A stretch of 64,000 bases of DNA from Gorsachius magnificus. Its lineage: Eukaryota > Chordata > Aves > Pelecaniformes > Ardeidae. A program made the translations under genes and the position numbers. Under the pieces are notes generated by a model. It was not told where the DNA came from, ran no database searches, and worked only from the letters and a program-made list of their open reading frames with translations. Each line of letters opens with the position of its first letter. Position 1 is the stretch's first letter. Shown piece after piece: positions 12,026 through 23,705 of this stretch. The DNA lies in NCBI GenBank assembly GCA_034008185.1, contig CM067085.1, positions 55,410,602-55,474,601 of the forward strand, given 5' to 3'.

Positions 12026-12496
12026 TCTGGCTGGAATCCAGACAGGCGAGCGCAGCGCTCTGTTGATCATTATGTCTAGCCTTCAGGTGTCTCAGCTCAC
12101 AGTGGGCGGCGGTTGGGGGAGGGGAAGATAACAGGAGGGCAGACAAAGAATAAAATGGTGTATTTAAAAAAAAAAAAAAAATCATATGTAAAAATCTCCC
12201 GTCAGATCCTTTTTTAAAAAATGCTTCTTTTAACCTTCCTTTCCCCGCAGTGGGAGCAAGCAAACATCTGTCCAGGAAGATTTATTTAAGCCATAATTAG
12301 TAGCGTCTGGAGTCTTTCAACAATTTCTCCTTATTGCACTTAATTTTTTTTTTTTTAAAAGAAGTCTGCTCATCTTTCACTTAGAAACTGTTTTCACTTC
12401 ATGCTTTATTAGAGACTCAGCCCAGCCAGGACCGAGTCAGATTTCTATTGTCTTTCCTTTTTCCCTTCTGATCGTAGTTTTCAGAATCTAACTTTT

Positions 12497-12545
12497 GGGG
12501 GGGGGGGGGGGGGGGGGAGGAAGGGCCCGCAGGCGGGGGAAAGAT
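12497..12545 (+). repeat. G21 run and G-rich flank
   Basis: Twenty-one consecutive G at 12497-12517 are followed by GG, GGG, GG and GGGGG runs to about 12540, and a further G7 and G5 lie at about 12570-12582. The pattern is strongly G-quadruplex-capable on the plus strand. The exact G-run length is a likely site of sequencing or assembly error. Confidence 0.85.
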
Positions 12546-13344
12546 CTTATTAAAAGTCTTAGGAACATGGGGGGGAGAGGGGGTAAAGAACAAAAATACA
12601 AAATCTGTGCTTCTTGTTATACAGTTATCCATTTGGGTTCAATTTCTTTGCTGGAGAAGCAGAAGGAAAAAAAAAAAAAAGCTCTGCTTTGTCTGTTGCT
12701 TCTGTTTGAGAACTCTCATAAATCTTGCCCAGAAAGCAACTTGGGCTTAAGGAGATCTGGCCAGCAAAGCTCTGGGAAGCAATTGCAATGTCTCTTGCTA
12801 TGGATATTCTCTTCTTTCTGCCCCCTTCGTCCCCGCTGCCCCCTCCACCCCGACCTTCTGACGTTATGTTGTGAAGAGCCCCACACCCTTTCCCACCCCA
12901 CCAGGAATCTGAGTGAATGCAAGCTTGCAATCTAGAGGTAGTTAAAGTTGCTTATCAAAAAGCCTCTCCTCGTGCTGTGTGAGTCCAGATATTATACTTG
13001 TTGTATTTTTTCAGTCCAGCCATAACCCTTTTCTGAACGTTCACCCCGTTGGCTCGCCTCTCCCCCTCCCCCCGTGGAAGGGGTGGGATGGGAACCTTGC
13101 TCGACTTCATTGTTCCAAATGTAAGAGCTATTTGCCCCAAAGTGTCTTCGCTGTCTTTCATAGCTAATTATAATAACTGTCAGATGTCTGGAAAGTCTGG
13201 GCTGCCCTTGCTGGCAGAGTTAAAGTTTGCCTTTATTTTTTCCCCTTGGGGACAGATCAGGCCTGATTAGACACAGAGTACAAATAAAAGTGAACAACAT
13301 ACATGTGTAGGGCTTTTTGTCTTTGTTTTTCTTTATGAACAAAG

Positions 13345-13393
13345 CAGCATGCTGGCTATGTCAGGAAGCAGTGTGGCATGCAGCGTGCATGCA
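13345..13393. promoter_or_regulatory. Cluster of GCATGC palindromes
   Basis: Three palindromes lie in 49 bp: CAGCATGCTG (13345-13354), GCATGC (13376-13381) and TGCATGCA (13386-13393). The last two are 10 bp apart, about one helical turn. The density is higher than expected in AT-rich DNA. Any binding role is inference. Confidence 0.3.
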
Positions 13394-13430
13394 GGCGCTG
13401 CCCTGGAGGATAACTCTCTCTCTTTTTTTT

Positions 13431-15139
13431 TTTTCTTTTATTGAAGCATGCAAGAAATATTTCTGAATTTGAATAGCACTTTAGATACTTGTTTGCTCGT
13501 AAGAAAAAGTAACCGTCGATTTAGTGCACGTAGCATTTTGATAATTTTAAGAGATTAGTTTTCTGTGTGAAAATAAAAATAAATAGACCGCGTACTCACA
13601 GTTTTGTTGTGCTGTGCAGGTCGCTGTCTCCTTCTGCAGAGACAAGGAGGGTAGGAAGATGTCAAGGGTGCAGAATCCCATTTTAATTCAGGAGAAATGT
13701 ACAAATGTGCTTCCTGAAGACGCCTGGAAGTCAGCCACTGGTGCTCAGACATCCCATTGCTGCTCTGCATGCTATACTATCTGCAGTTCTGAATTGAACT
13801 AAATACTGCCCATGTGAAAGACAGGGGAAACACAGTCATGTGGGACACACAGATCCACTCTATTGGCTCCGAAGGCACAACTTCAGCATTCTTGCATTTC
13901 CACCATTGGTTAACAGTTCAAGCTGAAAGAGTCTAGGTCCTCCTAGTGAGTCCGTTTTCCCTTTATGTGTGGAAGAATGACTGTAGGATTTTACAGTGGC
14001 AGGATTAGTTAAGTAAGGGACTGAAGTCATCCCTTTGACTGAAGCTGGTGGGTGGGGATTGGACGCTGTGCTGTTCTCAAGTCGACGTTTTTCCTTTTTC
14101 TGCCTGCGTTCTGTGTGTCAGGAAATGCTTGCAGTTAACTTGAGCAGCACAGAGAAACTGGAGTGACTTTCTTCAGGTTCAGGGATAGGGACTTGACTTT
14201 TAGAGTAACACAGTGTTACAGACCGTACAATGATTTTTATGGGAATAACTCTATTCTGGCTGGCTAAAGTGTCGTTATTTTCTCTTTTCTGGACTTTTTT
14301 TTTTCAGCTTAGAAAGGGCTATATCAGGATCATATAACTTGAGCTTTTACATCACGTAAGCCAGACAAATGAATCCAGCAGTTCCAAAGCCTAGACTAAT
14401 AATTCAAGTGACAGCAGAAAATAGATTTTACAGAACTATTGGATCTCTGGGGATTATTATGATGTGGTCATAATAATATTTTGAAAGAAGCAACGAATTC
14501 CATAAAATCTATAATTGCTGATATTTGGTCATTTTGAGAATAATGAAACTATAAAGATTAAATAGCAGGGAAGAAGATTGACTATTCCCTATTTTGGTGT
14601 TCTGTAATTTGCCTCATTTAGTTATGCCAGCGTGAGCAGTAATTTGAAACAGTACTCAGTCATGTGTGACATACTTCTCCAATTAACCCTTATTAAAAAG
14701 ACCTTTCCCAAATCCCACATGCGTGTTTTGCTAGAACCACAGAAAGTAGAGGTATAGCAGATTTGTCAGGGTTTGTGTCCATCCTCCTCTCTGGCCAGTT
14801 TTATTTCCTCTTCTATGTTTCCAGGGCTTTGTCTAGCATAGCTCTTAATACCCTGAAACGCGTGACTCTTTTTGGTGGACTGTTAAACTTAGGGCCTAAT
14901 TTAGCAGTTGAAGGGCTTAACTATACTTGGAAATTTACCAGAATAATCTTTCTGGAATAGTAAATTCATTATGTGCCTGTGGTGTACGCAAGGCCAAACA
15001 CAGACAGACTGCACTGCTGGCATTTGTACTGCGTACAAGCTCCTATTCAGCAGCTTCTGCCTGGCTCTGGGTGTCAGGATATCTTTTTGTTTCTACCAGT
15101 CAAGCTTGTTCAGACCACCTTAAAACAATGCTTCTTCCT
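13431..15139. other. AT-rich unique noncoding sequence
   Basis: No gene or repeat body recognised. Open frames near 14.8-15.2 kb (up to 100 codons on the plus strand) partly overlap the antisense of the LINE relic that follows and are not supported as genes. Confidence 0.5.
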
Positions 15140-15240
15140 CTTTGGAGTTCACCCTCTTAAGCTATTTATAGACTTTTATCATCGCCTCACTGACCACCCT
15201 TGTCACCACTTAGCTGAACACCATATTCCAGGTGTAGCTG
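15140..15240 (-). mobile_element. CR1-superfamily LINE relic, reverse-transcriptase end
   Basis: Read on the minus strand, 15234 to 15208 translates as HLEYGVQLS. This matches the conserved HLEYCVQFW-type motif near the end of the reverse-transcriptase region in CR1 and related LINEs, with Cys replaced by Gly. Further along the minus strand, around 15184-15165, the codons read AMIK, matching the Lys-Met-Ile-Lys block that follows the motif in this family. The reading frame is broken elsewhere, so this is a dead fragment. Assignment to CR1 over L2 or L3 is uncertain. Confidence 0.65.
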
Positions 15241-18200
15241 CGTACGATATGGGAACGTTCCTCCATAGCCTGTGACCTGGTATTGCTGCAGCAAATCAAT
15301 ATGTGTTTGCTCGATATGTGAGCAGGAAAAAGATATATTTTAAAAATTTACTTACACACCTGACAAACAGGATTTTAGAGAAGATGAATACACTTTATGC
15401 TGTACTCTGAGTTAAGAGTTAAGGCCTTGAAAGGCCTTCTTTGCTTGTAAGTGCTAAGAAGATGCAGAGCATTTATTTTTCTTTAGCAGGCTCATTTAAA
15501 AATAATGTTTGATAATAATATATAAAAGGTGGGGGTTGGTTGTGGTGTTGTTGTTGTTTGGTTTTTTTAATCTTCATGAAGAAAGGTAATTGTCTGGTTT
15601 GGATAAAATAAGGCTACAGCAGTAGCATCAAAACTTTCTCTCCTCCCTCCAAAAATGTTTTCAGCTCCACTGGGCTTTCCACATCTGGACTCCAGAACAC
15701 AGAGGGGAGAGAACTAAAAACCCTGGGAGACATTTTCTTTTTTTCGCAGTGCTGGTGGTCTTCATAATTTTGGTTACTTTTTTTGTTGTTGTTTAATTCA
15801 ATTAAAGTGGGAAGAAATACTAGTAAAAGAAACCTTACTCCAGAGAGCAGTAAACTCTTTGGTTTTAAGACCAGTACATGGTCTTGTCTTAAATATATCT
15901 TTTTCACGAATGTCAGTTTCTGATTTTAAAATGCTGAAAAGCTATTTAAAGAGAGGGAATAAACATCTGAATTCATTTAGTATTGTTTAGCTCTTTCCTC
16001 AAACAAATAATAAGTGAATTTCAGGAAAATTTAGGGAATCTGGAGCAATTATTATTTACCTGCACTTCTTGAGCCATGTATCAAGCAGCCATTTTTGTGG
16101 CTCTAAGGATTTTGGAGACTAAATTAATACCTAGCACCACTGTTGTCTGCAGAGTGAGAAGTAAGTGCATCTTTACATGTATTCATTTATTTCAGTGGAC
16201 ATCTTATTTTCCATATCATCTCTGTTGAAAAGAAGTCAAAATGAAGGCTTAGGCTTATGTCATGTTCACTCTCCCTGAGAAATAAACTGCTTCTTTCTCC
16301 GTTATTAGTTACTAAAGAATACTTCCTAACTGTAAGAGACAAAGAATGAGAGCATCATAAAATTACCACAGTGTGGAAAATAACATTACTTTGCAAATTC
16401 TGTCATTGTGATGACGCTTAAGAAGTGAGACAAGATGTTGCTGTACGAAGAGGGGTCTCAGAGTCTGGAGACTGTAGTGTTATTTCTATGTGGTCCTCTG
16501 TGGCTCCATCCATTGAAAGAATAGACTTCTGTTTCTGGTTTTGGGTTAGGGTTTTAAGGGTTTGGGGCTTTTTTCCCTGATCTCGCAAAGATTGGTAAAG
16601 ACAGTTAACTGTTGCCTAATAGAGGTCCTGTTCCTAGGGATTTTCACTGTCCCCTGGCCAGGAACTCTTAAATTAGAAATAGTAGTTACTAAAATAGCTC
16701 TTTTTCACTCTTTGGAATTATTAGAGACAATATGGTGTGAGGGGAAAAAAGTAGGGGTGCATTCCCAAACAACTTTACAAAACAGCTAGTGTTTTTTTCT
16801 TGTGTAAATATAAGCTCAATGACTGCTTGGGGGGAGGAGGAGATTTGCCCCTTGGCTTCTTTTTAGCAATGTGTGCTACATTTGGAAAGGCAAAAAACAA
16901 AAAGTCAGATAAATTTCTTTCAGAAATGCTTAGAATAAAGGCACTTATGCAGTTTACTTGTTGATGTGTTATATTATATAAATGGATAGTTCTGAAAATA
17001 TTTTAATGCAATTCTATTGTGTATATGATGTAGATTTCATGTTGCCCAGCACTTTTAAACCTTTCCATTTTTCTTTCCACGGAAAATAATTGAACTTTAC
17101 TGTATAGACTGTGTATTTGCTTGCAACTTTGCCAGAGAATTCTTGCTGTTCTATACACCTTTGCTTTTTATAATTCAGCAGTAGGTGGTATCTGCTAAAG
17201 TTTAAATCTTGTGTTAGTCACTGCTAGTAAAATCCCTCAACGTTGGTAATGCATAAGAAAAGAAGAAATCAGTCAAAAACCCAAGGGATACTGGAGAAGC
17301 TGGAAAAGGGCAGAGAAGAAGAAAATCATTTAAAATCTTTGAGGGCAGGCAAGTGGACAAAGGGCACCCAAAAGCCATTTCAGAGAGAGAAATTACCAGA
17401 GCCTGGAAACATGCACATCACTTGCAGTGTGTGCATATATTCTGGAAGTGGTTTTATACCCTAGTTAAGAACAGCCCAAAGCTAACACAAGGAGTTTTTC
17501 AAATGCATCTGGTACAGGAGGGCTGTGAAGGAAGGTTTGTTCTCATCTCCTGCACCAGGAGGGGTGAAACTTGCTGAAATGCTGTCTGAGCAAGTCATCT
17601 GTGCTGTACATGAACCAGCTGGCCAGGTTGCAGTATCTACCATTTACACAAAGACTAATCACCAGCAAAGCTGCTAATATCATAACGGATTGGGGGGGGG
17701 CTTTTTGTAGGTTATGGGGGTTTTTGCTTGTGGTTTTTTTCCAACTGAGTCTTTTCTTCTTCCTCTCTGTCCTCTAGCTATTTATGTAGATAAAGTGAAT
17801 GAAACCACGTGAGATACTGGGAAGATTTTCAGCAGGCAGAGAGGAAGCTGGTATCCCATTACTAGTGAAAGTCAGAACTCATTCCTGTTTTCTGCAGGCC
17901 TTCTTTCCGTTTAGGGTCAAGTTTTGGTGGCTAGCTTAGATTACTTGGCTGCAATTTAACCACTACAAAAACCATCTCAGATTCAGGAGGTTCTTGACCT
18001 ATATGTACTGAATTTCATGCATACTTTGAGCTGTTAGTTGTTTCATATTTATAAACCTGATTTTGGTTACAGGACTGTTGGTGTGGAATTCAGATCTCAT
18101 CAACACCTCATTCAGATGAACTGATAACATTAGGAAAAAAACCAGGATTTTGAGCTAATTGATGCTAAAATTTTTATAAGTTTTATACAAGTGAAAATTA

Positions 18201-20222
18201 GAATAATCTGTTAACAACCATATTTGTAGGAGAAAATTTCTACATAAAACGGAATGCTATGTAAACAGTTGGTTTGTAACTGCAATATTGTTCAGATGAA
18301 ATTGAGTGATACGAATGTTTTAAAGCTCGGCTATATTTGGAGTGCCAGAGAATTATGAAGTCCAGAAAGATTTGATCAATGCTAGAACCAACCATGCTTT
18401 TAAGCTGATATACCTCAAGTTTAAAATATATAAAATCCCTTGTAACCATTAAGGTACCATTGAAATGAAAGATACTTGAAAAATTTTTACATCACATCTG
18501 CATATTCTAGAAAGTCTGGTGATTTCTTTTAAATTAACTTTTTTTTTTTTTTTTTACTGGGTTTTGTCAGGTTTTGTTGGATTCTCCCATTTTTAGCCCT
18601 TTTCATTGGTCACTTGTTCCCATACCTCGATTCAGTATAAACAAATTATTTTCCCTAAAATACGCAGGCCTGAAGCACATCTGGCCAAATTTTCACCAAA
18701 AAATTGAAGGATGTTTTAGGGGCAGTCTGACTTGGTGACAGTAACAGGTCTTTTTGCCTCAGACTACTCCTACAAGATTATGTAGCTTTTTCTGGTTTCA
18801 GGTAAGTTTTCATCTCCAAATAACCCATAATAATGTATAAACATACATATTTTATAAACTATCTATCAAACTGCCATTTCCTTATAGAATTCTGCAGCTG
18901 GCACTGTATATATTCTAATTTTCTTCTGCTGTAAGATATTCTATTGGTTTCAAAATCTGAAACATCATAATTTTATGCAATCCAGTATTTAGTGAAGAAT
19001 TATAGTATTTAGCAGTTCACACAGAAGTCTTTTGATGTAAAAGTCATATGGGGTCTAATTTTGAAAGATTTGTACTGAATGTATCATTCCCTAGGATAGA
19101 TAGTCTCTCTTTTCGCAGAAGAAATAAATGAATGTTAAAGTATTTCACACTATATGTAACAAAATTAAATAGATCATGCCCTCCATTGTCCCACCCCTGC
19201 TGCAACAGAAGTGCAGTATTATTGGTGAGATTAAAGCATCACAAGCAAACAAGCCATTAGCAGTTACAGCTTCTTTTTTGTAAAAATATCTTAAAGTTAA
19301 AATATATTACAACTTTTTTCAAAGTACTGTATTGTTTGGGGACGAATATTATAAGTCTTGAAGATTATTTTTCTTCTTCAATAATTTTTATCTAAAGACA
19401 TTTCGCTTTTTTTTATTCATTATTCTTGTCTGATATCTCAGTCTTTTAGGGATTAATATAGTAGGTAGTTTGCCCCATTTCTGTTCCAATTTTGGGTGGT
19501 CCTAAACCAAGATAGTTTCAAAAGGATTTTTTTTTTTAAACCATCTGCCCTCCACATTTTACTCCTTAATGAAATAATTTATTTTGTTCTTTTCTTGAGG
19601 GAAGTTAATACAGCATAAAAGCAATAATAATACCATATTTTTCCTTCCAAGAAGCCAGACCTGTTACTTTAAGGATGTGCATTTTTCCTCTGGTAGCTTA
19701 TAAAAATTTAAATTAAAAAGATTTAATAATTTAAGCAGCATAGTTTAGTGACTGAATGTTGAAGAACAGAGGGGTTTGAAATTGCTAGCAAAACACTAGA
19801 CATTTCAGAAAATATAGTTCAATACTGCCTTCAGGCACTGATCCTTACTAGGTGCATGCAGGGCAGCAATGCTTTCAGAAATAAATTATATAGTCGAATA
19901 GAATTGCTACTCTAGTAATGACATTTTATCTTTAATTATACATTGTATTATATATTCTATATTGATTAATGAATTTCTTAGACACTAAAGACCAAAGAAT
20001 TCCTTTACCGATAGGGTTTTGATCTTGGTTAAAGAACAAGGTGTAGGCAGAGAGGATGAAAGCAGAGGGGCAGAGGGGGGAAGTCAATGCAAACTGCACT
20101 TGTTCAAATAATTGCAGTCACCAAAGTATGTTCACATATTTGTCTGATCCTTGTAGGGGAATAAAATCCTACCCTGAGCCCTTCTAGACGTCCTCCTATT
20201 TTAAGTAATCTCTATGGTAGGT

Positions 20223-20224
<2 letters not shown>
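15241..20224. other. AT-rich unique noncoding sequence
   Basis: No gene recognised. It contains a telomere-like GGGTTAGGGTT stretch at about 16.54 kb, a G8 run near 17.69 kb and a T17 run at 18539-18555. Open frames are below 80 codons and show no recognisable motifs. Confidence 0.5.
16541..16567 (+). repeat. Short degenerate telomere-like stretch
   Basis: The sequence contains one exact GGGTTAGGGTT, flanked by GGG-plus-T units (TTTTAAGGG, TTTGGGG). With at most two true TTAGGG units it is too short to call an interstitial telomere array. It is listed as low-complexity G/T sequence. Confidence 0.35.

Positions 20225-20252
<28 letters not shown>
20225..20252 (+). repeat. T28 homopolymer
   Basis: This is the longest homopolymer in the window, 28 uninterrupted T, followed by ATATAG. 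It could be the reverse complement of a retroposon poly(A) tail, but no recognisable element body lies on its left or right. Its exact length is unreliable in most sequencing data. Confidence 0.85.
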
Positions 20253-20255
<3 letters not shown>

Positions 20256-22170
20256 TAGAACCATCATGATGTTATCTAAATATCCTATTCCTGTGTCCCT
20301 CACTCTGCTTCTTTTTTTCCTTCCCACTGTTTAATTATGGACTTCATTTGCAGCATATCACAGTCTAAACTGGAGGTATCTTGCTTGAGGGACCTTGACT
20401 GAGATCCTGACCTTAGTGAAATCAAGGAGAAGAGTGGGTTTCAGTGTGTTAAGTGGCACCAGGATTTCACCCCTGCCTTTATTCAGGACACCTATGGACA
20501 AAGGGAACAAGTAAGAATGAAGTGCTTGAGTATTAAGCCAATTATCTCTTTTAATTAGGACATGTATAGAGAACTCTTAAACTGAAGAAAGGGTGAAATC
20601 TGCTGAATAAATTATTCACAGTAAATAGTCCACCCAGCTCTAGTTCTGACAGAGATAAAGCTGCAGTGGCATCAAAGTGTCTGCTCTTACAGGGTGTTGC
20701 TCTGACACAGATGTCAAATGACAAATCAACATGAGGTGAACAGATGAGACTTATTCCCTGCCTTGCTCAGCTGGAGAGATCACTAAGGGTGGTCAAATAT
20801 GCTCCAACGATGCTCTTAGAGCATCCTTTAGCTGCAAAAGATAAATAAAACTGGCCAGGAGGTAATTTCTGTAATTCCTTAAATCTGCTTTGCAGATATT
20901 ACAAAGGGTAGACTACAAATAGCTTGGGAGCTTTTTACCACAGCATGGAGGGAGGGAAATCAGTAAGACCCTGGGGCCATCTCCTCTAAAACTGAGAAGA
21001 GACCTGAAAATTTAAAACAGTTTTTCTACTGGTGAAATGGGTGTTGCTAAAAAGGAGTTTAGCTGGGGGTACTGACTTTACCTCCATATTCTTTGCTGGT
21101 CTCTGGTGAGATATCTTTGAGATATCTGTGGTGAACAGTGATGGAAATTACTGAAGATGTTATGAATAAATAGTGATTCAAACTGTTCTGGGGACAATGT
21201 TCTGACCATTCATGTTTTTGCAAAATGCCATGAAAATCATAGTTTCCTTTGGGCTTCTGTTACCCTGTGCAATTCCTGTACCACCTGCTGAGTAACTCTA
21301 TCTTCTTAGCCCATTTTCCATAAAATTGAGTGCTTAATCAGGGAAAACCAAAACTGTTGGACAAAAGGCAGTTTAAATGCTTCCTCAGGACAGGCATGTA
21401 GGAAAGGGCCTCATACATAATATTCATCATTCACGTAGGACTTTGGTAGAACTATTTAAGTGTACATTGTGCAAGCTGTCCTGTCTACGTGCAGAACCTG
21501 ACGTGGCAGCTGGGTGACATGGAGTTGGGCAGCAGTAGCTCCAGCTCCATAGCCACAGAGAGAAAATCAGAGAATTCAGATCAGATGCTTCTTTAGCCAT
21601 CAAGCTGTCATTCATGCATTTTAAATGGCATAACACTGATAAAGGCTAATTTTGGCTGAAAAAATTTTTACAGCACCAGATTTTACTCTGGGTAATAAGA
21701 CTGTTATAAAAAAAAAAAAATTCTCTCACTCATTTCTTAAAAAAAAATACAAAAATGAAAATTAGTATTTTTTCCTGCTTTTTTTTCACTCCTTCTGTGA
21801 GACAACACTACCTTTACAGTCTTTGTCCTGAATGTAGTATTTCAAGCCATAATTTAAAATCAGTCTAAGTTTGTATCAGATTTTTAGCATTCTTTTATTG
21901 CTTTTTTAGAAACTCTGTGCAACGAAGTTGAAATGCAGTTTACAGTCCTTTGACATTACTTTGCAGTGACGCATTTTCACAGAGTAAAGATATAATTAAT
22001 GTATATGATATCTTGGTTAAATTTCTGTAGGTTTTCAATTCCAGTATATTAAAATGTCTATAAATTAGTATCTTTCACAGAAGTAGAATTATACTGAAGA
22101 TGAATTTTATCATACTGTTAAAAACTGTACATCATAGACAAACAATTCATGTAGAAATATGTGCTTGTTC
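20253..22170. other. Unique noncoding sequence
   Basis: No gene or repeat body recognised. It includes an A13 run at 21708-21720. The minus-strand open frame at 21427-21636 has no recognisable motif. Confidence 0.5.
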
Positions 22171-22245
22171 CTTTGAGAGAGGTGAATAGATAAACTGTCC
22201 AAGGTACAGGGAAATAGAGCATGGATAATGCGGGTTTGAGATATT
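22171..22245 (-). mobile_element. Possible MIR-type SINE relic
   Basis: The plus strand contains 'gagaggtgaatagataaa', 'ctgtccaaggtaca' and then 'gcgggtttgaga' in order. These correspond to the MIR reverse-complement blocks 'gagaggttaagtaact', 'ttgcccaaggtcaca' and 'gggattcgaaccc'. The match is weaker than the relics at 7.8 and 50.6 kb and could be coincidental. No terminal repeats are visible. Confidence 0.4.
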
Positions 22246-23539
22246 CTGTTGCTTAAGTGATGCATTAAATCAATATTCTGCAAAGCTTTTTCTTGTTAAG
22301 TTATTTACTTGGCTGCTGTCACAATTCACCATTTAGGTCATCATCTTTTTAAAAAAATATATTTTCTTGTGGCCTAATTTAACTTTATCTAAATACTTCA
22401 ATTCCTCAAGTAATGAAACTTCTTCAAATGCTGAAATTACAGCACTGTTTTAATGCCAGTATTTACAGTGAAATTCCTTGCTTGGTTAGTAGGCTAAGGA
22501 AAGAATTGACTTTCAAGTGAATCACTAGTTTATCTGCATGAAAATCTATTACTACAAATGAATAGCAGAACGAATAAAATGTTATGTTAATAATTTAATA
22601 AAAAGGGGAAAATCTTTAATAAAGTTCTGGAAAGAGAATACTGAAAAGACAGACAAGTGTTCTTTCTTCAGCTATTTTCATTTTAACATATATCTGCATA
22701 AATGGAATCTCAGAAGTTGCTTCTTCTCAACAGTCAAAATAACCATTCAGAAATTATTATTATGGAGATAATCAGTGCCTTGTTGTAACAGCAGCCGAAG
22801 TTGTGCACTCAGTAGCAATGTCAGGGTACCTCAGGGAAACCTTCATCCTCCCATCGTTCAAATAGCTGAGTAAGAGCCGCAGAACTTCAGCACCCTGGAG
22901 GTATTTCGTTTGTCAAAAAAATAGGCGTATCCTGGATCATGAATTACTTCTGTTGTGCTAAGATTTTACTGAACTTCAGATAACAAAATAATTTTAAACA
23001 AAGCAATATATACAATTATTTTTTTTTTCCTTTAGTCAAGATTCCAAAGGGTAAGATCACTCACTTCACTTTGTAAACCACCTTAATAGTCTATCATCTA
23101 TACAGTGCTGTTTGTGAGATACCATTTACATAACATGTAAGTAGCGTCTACACAGGTGTGTGGCTAAGTCTGCACTTCAGTTTTAGATGTTTTTGTATTT
23201 TTTTGAAGAATTTTTGAAGGAATTATAATTATGAGTGAGAATGACAGGGCTGTGATGGTGTTTTTTTTTTTTTTCTTTCTAAGCAGTTTTTTTGGTTTTA
23301 AGCTAGACTGAGAAACAGTGTTTCCAAAGAGAATTCCCTCATCCTTGTTAGGGTATTTTAGAAATATGGGTGTTCAAATAATGATGAAAACAGCCAAGTA
23401 AGTGCAGGAGGTTTGGGTGAAGGAGACTGCAAAGATTAGGATTAATTATTTAAGAAAGCAGAAGAATTAAAATGGGTCATGAGGAAAAAAAATTGCAAAT
23501 TTCTGAAGCTTGTAGAGAAGAGAGACTGGGAATGCCTGT
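22246..23539. other. AT-rich unique noncoding sequence
   Basis: No gene recognised; a T14 run lies at 23261-23274. The right end, from about 23.34 kb, may be a still more degenerate upstream part of the LINE relic that follows, but I cannot show this. Confidence 0.45.
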
Positions 23540-23705
23540 GTTCCTTGAATCTCTCACAAGGGATCAGAGAGGTCTTACACCTAATCTGAATATAGAAAAA
23601 TCAAATTCTTCTGTTAAGAAGGAAGTGCTTTTTCACACAACGTGTGATAAAATTGTGGAACTCACTGCCAAGATTACTAAGGCTAGATCTGTTTCTTAAT
23701 TACTG
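23540..23705 (+). mobile_element. CR1-type LINE relic, ORF2 C-terminal end
   Basis: In frame at 23620-23670 the plus strand translates as RKCFFTQRVIKLWNSLP. The FFTQRV...LWNSLP pattern is the hallmark of the C-terminal end of ORF2 in CR1 and L3-like LINEs. The upstream part also fits: 'tctctcacaagggatcagagaggtc' (about 23550-23575) resembles the block that codes for the Ser-His-x-x-x-Thr-Arg-Gly segment before it. No open frame links the two parts, so this is an inactive fragment. The longer open frame at 23472-23699 runs in a different frame and is a shadow. Confidence 0.75.

Larger units (their letters stand above)
11700..13430. promoter_or_regulatory. Candidate distal regulatory block
   Basis: This 1.7-kb stretch stands out from the AT-rich surroundings. 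It combines paired ATGCGCAT palindromes (11782-11810), a third TGCGCAT at 11948-11954, eleven CpGs in 11878-12111, a GGGCGG box at 12104-12109, a G21 run (12497-12517), a homeobox-type CTAATTATA near 13.16 kb and clustered GCATGC palindromes (13345-13393). Several homopolymer A runs (12009-12025, 12166-12181, 12667-12680) break it up. The open frames through it, including 11850-12263 minus and 12495-12935 plus, owe much of their length to homopolymers and show no domains. An enhancer or weak CpG promoter is inference; no transcript boundary can be placed. Confidence 0.3.

Noticed and set aside
11850..12263. 137-codon minus-strand open frame
   Set aside because: It crosses two A runs that translate as Phe repeats on the minus strand; no recognisable protein pattern.
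12495..12935. 146-codon plus-strand open frame, the longest in the window
   Set aside because: It starts in the G21 run (Gly repeats), passes an A14 run (Lys repeats) and shows no domain or coding-like composition.
16541..16567. Interstitial telomere array
   Set aside because: At most two TTAGGG units with irregular flanks; too short and degenerate.
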